Shown here one piece after another: positions 34,473 through 37,662 of a DNA stretch of 37,662 nucleotides; within the stretch, counting starts at the first letter, position 1, and each line of letters starts with the position of its first letter. The notes beneath the pieces were generated by a model, which saw only the letters and a list, made by a program, of their open reading frames with translations, did no database searches and was not told the DNA's origin. This DNA comes from Bacteroidota bacterium. GTDB lineage: Bacteria; Bacteroidota; Ignavibacteria; Kryptoniales; JAKASW01. The position numbers were made by a program, and so were the translations under genes. Location of the stretch: positions 1-37,662 of the forward strand of contig JAJYRM010000032.1 in NCBI GenBank assembly GCA_021794075.1, read 5' to 3'.

Positions 34473-35396
34473 TCACTGGACCACGGTAATTATAAAGTTA
34501 CCGGAATATTTTCCCGGAGCCTGGCCGATCAGTACGGCGCTGATCGAACCGCCCAACCAGAAATAGTAGACTGTAACCCCTCTTCCCGTCTTCAGAGCGG
34601 AACCGGAAGCGATCGGCACAGCCTTGGCCTGGTTGTTTTTCGCCGAGCCGTAAAGGCTCGAGGTGAAGTCGAGCGTATGGCCGTTCCCGTCGCTCAGCGC
34701 CACGGTGCTCGAATATGTTACGATGCTTTTGTTGTTTCTGACGCCGGTCGCTGTTATTAGCGGCGCCCCTCCGGCAAGCGCGCTCAGTGTGGGCGGAGTG
34801 GTGCCCGCCACCATCAATCCGAAATCGAGCGACCCGCTGACTGAAAGCGATATGTTTCCCTGAAGCGTCGCCGTAATCGTTATTACCTGGCTCGAAACGT
34901 AGTGTTCTGTTCCGACCGTCACGTCAACATTGACGGTCACTTCCCCGGTATAGTCCGAGGCGACGAAATTCTTCGGAGGGGTGACGGTCGCTCCCAACCA
35001 GAAGTAGTCCGTATGCGCGGTCTGACCGAGTGTGCCGCTCAGGCCGGTGCTCGGATTGAAGGCGGTAGCCGCGCTAACGCTGTTCGTGCCGACGCTGTAA
35101 GCGGCGGAATTGGCCGCGAAAGATACTGGAAGATTATTCCCCGCGAGGTCGGTCAAATTCGTCGGGAGAACAAACGTAAGCGCCATGGACGCCGACTGAG
35201 CGTAGTTTGGGAACTGAATCTCGAACGCGGCCGCGTTCGCGTTGCTGTAGGCCAAAGTTGTCGCGGCCGTGATATTCCCGAAAGAAAGCTCACGCGTGAC
35301 AACGATTGTAGCACTCTGGGCAATCGACTCTCCAGCCGCTGCCAGGAGCAGAAAGCCCGTCATGGATGTCTGACGCAACCACTTCTTAGATCTCAT
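34473..35396 (-). CDS. Two-domain DUF4402-like secreted subunit
   Basis: This 307-residue protein is a paralogue of the one at 33348, with the same architecture. The signal peptide ends ESIAQ. Domain 1 (about 28-165) has RELSFGNITA and YFWLGATVTPPKNF, ending SDYTGEVTVNVDVTV. Domain 2 (about 175-307) has GSLDFGLMVAGTTPPTLSAL and VYYFWLGGSISAVLIGQ, ending GKYSGNFIITVVQ. ATG 35394-35396 has only a weak AGGG site. It may be an adaptor, tip or adhesive subunit; function is inferred only from context. A gap of about 170 bases separates it from the next subunit gene. Confidence 0.82.
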   Translation of the reverse strand: MRSKKWLRQTSMTGFLLLAAAGESIAQSATIVVTRELSFGNITAATTLAYSNANAAAFEIQFPNYAQSASMALTFVLPTNLTDLAGNNLPVSFAANSAAYSVGTNSVSAATAFNPSTGLSGTLGQTAHTDYFWLGATVTPPKNFVASDYTGEVTVNVDVTVGTEHYVSSQVITITATLQGNISLSVSGSLDFGLMVAGTTPPTLSALAGGAPLITATGVRNNKSIVTYSSTVALSDGNGHTLDFTSSLYGSAKNNQAKAVPIASGSALKTGRGVTVYYFWLGGSISAVLIGQAPGKYSGNFIITVVQ

Positions 35397-35450
35397 CGCA
35401 AACCCTGCAATCCATTACCCGGAGTCGGACTCCGTCCCACTGATCCTTTT

Positions 35451-35993
35451 TTAATAGGAAACGCTTACCAGATAAGTCCCGCTGTAGACTCCTGGCGGAA
35501 CGTTTCCCACATTGACAGAACCGAAAACATAAACAAACGCCTGCGCCGTCTGATTTGTCCTGTTGGCCTTGAGCCTGAATCCCGATTGTAGTCCGGAGGG
35601 GGTCGTCCATATCGTCGCCGTCGCGGGATCGTCGGCTGTCGCGTTGTAGCCCGCCCCGGGAGCGTACGAGACCGAATCGCTTACGCCCAGAAGCCATGGC
35701 GGCGGCGTCAGCGTGACGTACACCGTCTTGTTGGACTGACCCGATATGGTGACCTTCCCCGCGGCCGCGTCGGTTATCGCGACGGAGCGGGGGCCGCTGC
35801 TCGCCACGGCGCTTCCGAAATTCAGCTCTCTGTCGACGTAAAGAGAGAGACCCACCGCGACGCCTATCGAGGCCGACCTCGTCTGCGTCACCGAAGACTG
35901 GGCGGCAGCTTCGGTCGCGAACGGAAAGCAGGAGAGAATGCCGACGACGAGGAGCGCGGCGCGAGTATAATATCTTTGACCCGCCGTTCTCAT
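35451..35993 (-). CDS. Single-domain DUF4402-like secreted subunit
   Basis: This 180-residue protein has a signal peptide of ~32 residues (ending TEAAAQ), then SSVTQTRSASIGVAVGLSLYVDRELNFGSAV, a long alternating strand that could serve as the donor strand. The body is one beta domain, and the end is PPGVYSGTYLVSVSY. A WLGG-like motif is replaced by FVYVFGSVN. ATG 35991-35993 overlaps the preceding stop as ATGA, so its translation is coupled to the gene at 35990. Confidence 0.8.
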   Translation of the reverse strand: MRTAGQRYYTRAALLVVGILSCFPFATEAAAQSSVTQTRSASIGVAVGLSLYVDRELNFGSAVASSGPRSVAITDAAAGKVTISGQSNKTVYVTLTPPPWLLGVSDSVSYAPGAGYNATADDPATATIWTTPSGLQSGFRLKANRTNQTAQAFVYVFGSVNVGNVPPGVYSGTYLVSVSY

Positions 35994-36538
35994 TGGTATG
36001 CGACGGTGAGGTGAAAATAGCCGGTGTATGTTCCTCCCGCGGCGGAGCTCGGCACGGCGACAGTACCTCCGATCCAGACGTAATAGACTCCCGAGCCGCT
36101 CATGGTTATGGTACCTCCGCTTGTGAGCTGCGCGGCGGTCTGTTGCGAGGAAGAGACCTGAGCTCCGACGGCCAGGAGGCTGAACGAGAGCTTGTTGCCG
36201 AGCGAATCCGTCAGAGTCACGGCAGGCGAGCTGAACGAGGCGGTCATAGGCATGTCCGCCCCCGCGCTTATGGTAAAGAGGCTCGCCGATGAACTCGTGT
36301 GCGGATCTATTGACGCTGTTGTGTTGACGATCGCGAGCCCGAAGTTGAGGTCGCCGGCGCCGTCGTTGCCTGAAGAGGAGGTGATGGAAATGGCGGGGAG
36401 GATTGAGAGGGATATCGTGGCCTTTGCACTAAGTGATATCTGCGCCTCGGCAGCACGGCTTACAAGCATTAGAGGTACCATTAGCAATGGTAGCATCCTG
36501 TATCTGGAACAGCTCGTTTTTAAGAAGGTATTAATCAC
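35990..36538 (-). CDS. Single-domain DUF4402-like secreted subunit, GTG start
   Basis: This 182-residue protein has a signal peptide ending SRAAEAQ and then ISLSAKATISLSILPAISI (an alternating strand). The single domain has GDLNFGLAIV and VYYVWIGGTVAVPSSAAGG, and it ends TYTGYFHLTVAYQ. GTG 36536-36538 has an AGGGA site 6 bases upstream; ATG 36496 would shorten the signal peptide to the MLPLLM start. The C-terminal VAYQ is shared with the first subunit at 36848. Confidence 0.8.
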   Translation of the reverse strand: MINTFLKTSCSRYRMLPLLMVPLMLVSRAAEAQISLSAKATISLSILPAISITSSSGNDGAGDLNFGLAIVNTTASIDPHTSSSASLFTISAGADMPMTASFSSPAVTLTDSLGNKLSFSLLAVGAQVSSSQQTAAQLTSGGTITMSGSGVYYVWIGGTVAVPSSAAGGTYTGYFHLTVAYQ

Positions 36539-36847
36539 GAGATTCCCTAGTAACCGATGTTATAGCGCGCACATAATCCTCACCAAGCAAATTCTACACG
36601 CACCTAACTGCGGGCTCTTGTTTATCTAGTTTAAAACATCAGCCATTCACCACTATGCCACTCTCAGAATCGGCAAAGGAATTTAAGAGCACCCGATCAC
36701 TTTACCGAAGTGCGCGCTTGATAGCTGCATTTTCAAAGCACTTCTTTGTTTAAATAAAATAGTCGAAGGCTCAAAACTGCTGAGCCTTCATTTGTTCCTT
36801 CCTGAAACAGTTGAAATTTCGCAACATCTCACGACTGTTAACGTTTG
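36539..36847. other. Intergenic region between first and second subunit genes
   Basis: It contains the hairpin terminator at 36765-36789 and no credible gene. A weak promoter-like pair, CTTG-N19-TATAACAT (36557-36587, minus), lies just upstream of the GTG start, but the implied leader is very short, so it is doubtful. Confidence 0.4.
36765..36789 (-). terminator. Intrinsic terminator after the first subunit gene
   Basis: A perfect 9-bp stem, GAAGGCTCA (36765-36773) with TGAGCCTTC (36781-36789), has a 7-base loop. On the minus strand it is followed by an A/T-rich tract (GACTATTTTATTT). It lies 58 bases after the stop of the gene at 36848 and before the rest of the locus. Confidence 0.75.
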
Positions 36848-37345
36848 TCATTGATAAGCAACGGTCAGCGTGTATGTGCCCTTATACAATCCCGCCGCCT
36901 CGTTGCCTGTAAGAGTTATGCTACCGCTTAGGGTGAAATAGTAATTCCCAGAACCAGGGAAGCTCCCCTGCAACTGATAAGAGGTGCTCGTGTTCGCATC
37001 GGTCGATGTGGGAGTGGTAGTCGTACTGGCAGTAAGCGTAGGGCTAAACGTTATGCTTCCATTCGCGCCTGATGAGGAGTCACCAAGCGTTACAGTCGTC
37101 GGCATATTCGTGATTTGAATGTTAGCTCCCGCAGTTCCGGTCACTGTGAAAGTGGCTTCACTTGTTGAGTTGACCGTCCCACTTGTAATAGCCACATTTC
37201 CGAAGCCTACGCTTCCAGACACGGTCATCGTAAGGCCCTTGAGCAAGTTGGCCTGAATTTCAGCACCAGCGTTGGCGTTCAATTGGGCTTTAGATACCCC
37301 TGCAAGGCCCATCACCATTGTGGCAATGACGAATAATTTCTTCAT
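36848..37345 (-). CDS. Single-domain DUF4402-like secreted subunit, probable major subunit
   Basis: This 165-residue protein has signal peptide MKKLFVIATMVMGLAGVSKAQ, then LNANAGAEIQANLLKGLTMTVSGSVGFGNVAI, and one beta domain rich in Ser/Thr/Gly. It ends YYFTLSGSITLTGNEAAGLYKGTYTLTVAYQ, the DUF4402-type ending. It has the strongest ribosome site of the locus (AGGAGG, 7 bases before ATG 37343-37345) and is followed by its own terminator, so it is the best candidate for the abundant subunit. A promoter-like element lies at 37418-37448. Confidence 0.83.
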   Translation of the reverse strand: MKKLFVIATMVMGLAGVSKAQLNANAGAEIQANLLKGLTMTVSGSVGFGNVAITSGTVNSTSEATFTVTGTAGANIQITNMPTTVTLGDSSSGANGSITFSPTLTASTTTTPTSTDANTSTSYQLQGSFPGSGNYYFTLSGSITLTGNEAAGLYKGTYTLTVAYQ

Positions 37346-37662
37346 TTGTAACCTCCTGTCAAAAACTCTTTTTGTCTCCTGAAGCCTTCCCTTCCGGGGC
37401 CGGCATCCTTAGAGACTGTTCTATAAACTGTTTTGCTCGATAGCCAATACTCTCCCATGAATGAAGCAAGGCTCGTGCCGGAAATGGCCTGTCTTCCGAT
37501 TCGATTTCGGCCCCCTTATGGCGATTCACCGGGGCGGGTTACGGGAACGTAATCCCGGCGGTCGTGAACGTAACGCCGGCGACGCGGTCAATTACGACTC
37601 GTGGAGGCGGGTAGCGGTTTGGTCGCCGCCCCCGGCGCTGCCGGTCGCCGAAAGGAGGCCGC
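37346..37662. other. Upstream region of the subunit locus; no certain gene
   Basis: The first ~100 bases are the likely promoter and leader of the first subunit gene. From about 37480 on the sequence is GC-richer, with frames open to the window edge on both strands (for example minus-strand VVIDRVAGVTFTTAGITFP before a stop), but no start, homology or ribosome site supports any of them. Confidence 0.35.
37418..37448 (-). promoter_or_regulatory. Candidate promoter of the first subunit gene
   Basis: On the minus strand ATTG (37445-37448) is followed after 19 bases by TATAGAAC (37418-37425). The spacing is right for a Bacteroidota-type promoter but both boxes deviate from the consensus. The predicted leader before ATG 37345 is about 65 bases. 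Confidence 0.3.

Noticed and set aside
36192-36629. Plus-strand 145-codon frame opposite a subunit gene
   Set aside because: It is antisense to a gene with signal peptide, ribosome site and DUF4402 pattern; its own translation shows no domain.
37480-37662. Possible partial genes at the right edge, on either strand
   Set aside because: Frames are open mainly because the DNA is GC-rich; no start, ribosome site or family pattern was seen.

Overview
The window suggests a member of the FCB group (Bacteroidota / Ignavibacteria / Kryptonia-like), not assignable to genus from sequence alone. The reasons are a type IX secretion (T9SS) C-terminal sorting tail at the left edge, a PorV/PorQ-family outer-membrane protein, an L25/CTC ribosomal protein next to prs and tRNA-Gln, many signal peptides ending in A-x-AQ, and two candidate promoters of the Bacteroidota TTTG-N19/20-TAnnTTT type. 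Nearly all genes lie on the minus strand. The exceptions are the 3' end of the T9SS cargo gene and the malic enzyme gene.

Layout, left to right. 1-162: 3' end of a T9SS cargo gene and a terminator shared with the converging operon. 189-3067: two-subunit 2-oxoacid:ferredoxin oxidoreductase. 3093-3461: CcdA-like remnant. 3747-8104: translation operon running (minus strand) tRNA-Gln, prs, rplY/ctc, pth, rpsF, ssb, rpsR, rplI. 8386-8769: small VOC protein. 9109-12164: ECF sigma factor, zinc-finger/HEAT anti-sigma factor and a repetitive DUF4097-type envelope protein, followed by a frameshifted DUF4097-like relic. 12309-14320: LysE-type exporter and GT9 glycosyltransferase. 14520-19232: partner-switching signalling module (membrane GAF-PP2C phosphatase, STAS antagonist, HATPase anti-sigma-type kinase, second GAF-GAF-PP2C phosphatase). 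19438-21109: DUF1684 lipoprotein and PorV/PorQ-like protein. 21090-25161: dnaX and lon. 25443-27713: NADP malic enzyme fused to a phosphotransacetylase domain. 27833-28294: PAS protein.

The right quarter (28454-37345) holds the most unusual content. It is a compact chaperone-usher-like locus: five secreted, beta-rich DUF4402-like subunits (two of them two-domain), one PapD-like periplasmic chaperone, one very large usher-like outer-membrane protein, and a small secreted protein. The usher-like protein carries three consecutive SPOR-like repeats at its C-terminus, a fusion I do not know from described ushers and which suggests anchoring to peptidoglycan. The first subunit gene is followed by a strong hairpin terminator, so it is probably made in excess as the major subunit.

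Other points of interest are a run of nine A in dnaX, placed so that slippage would give a truncated gamma-like protein, and the absence of an ATG/GTG/TTG start in two genes that have good Shine-Dalgarno sequences (rpsF and the usher).
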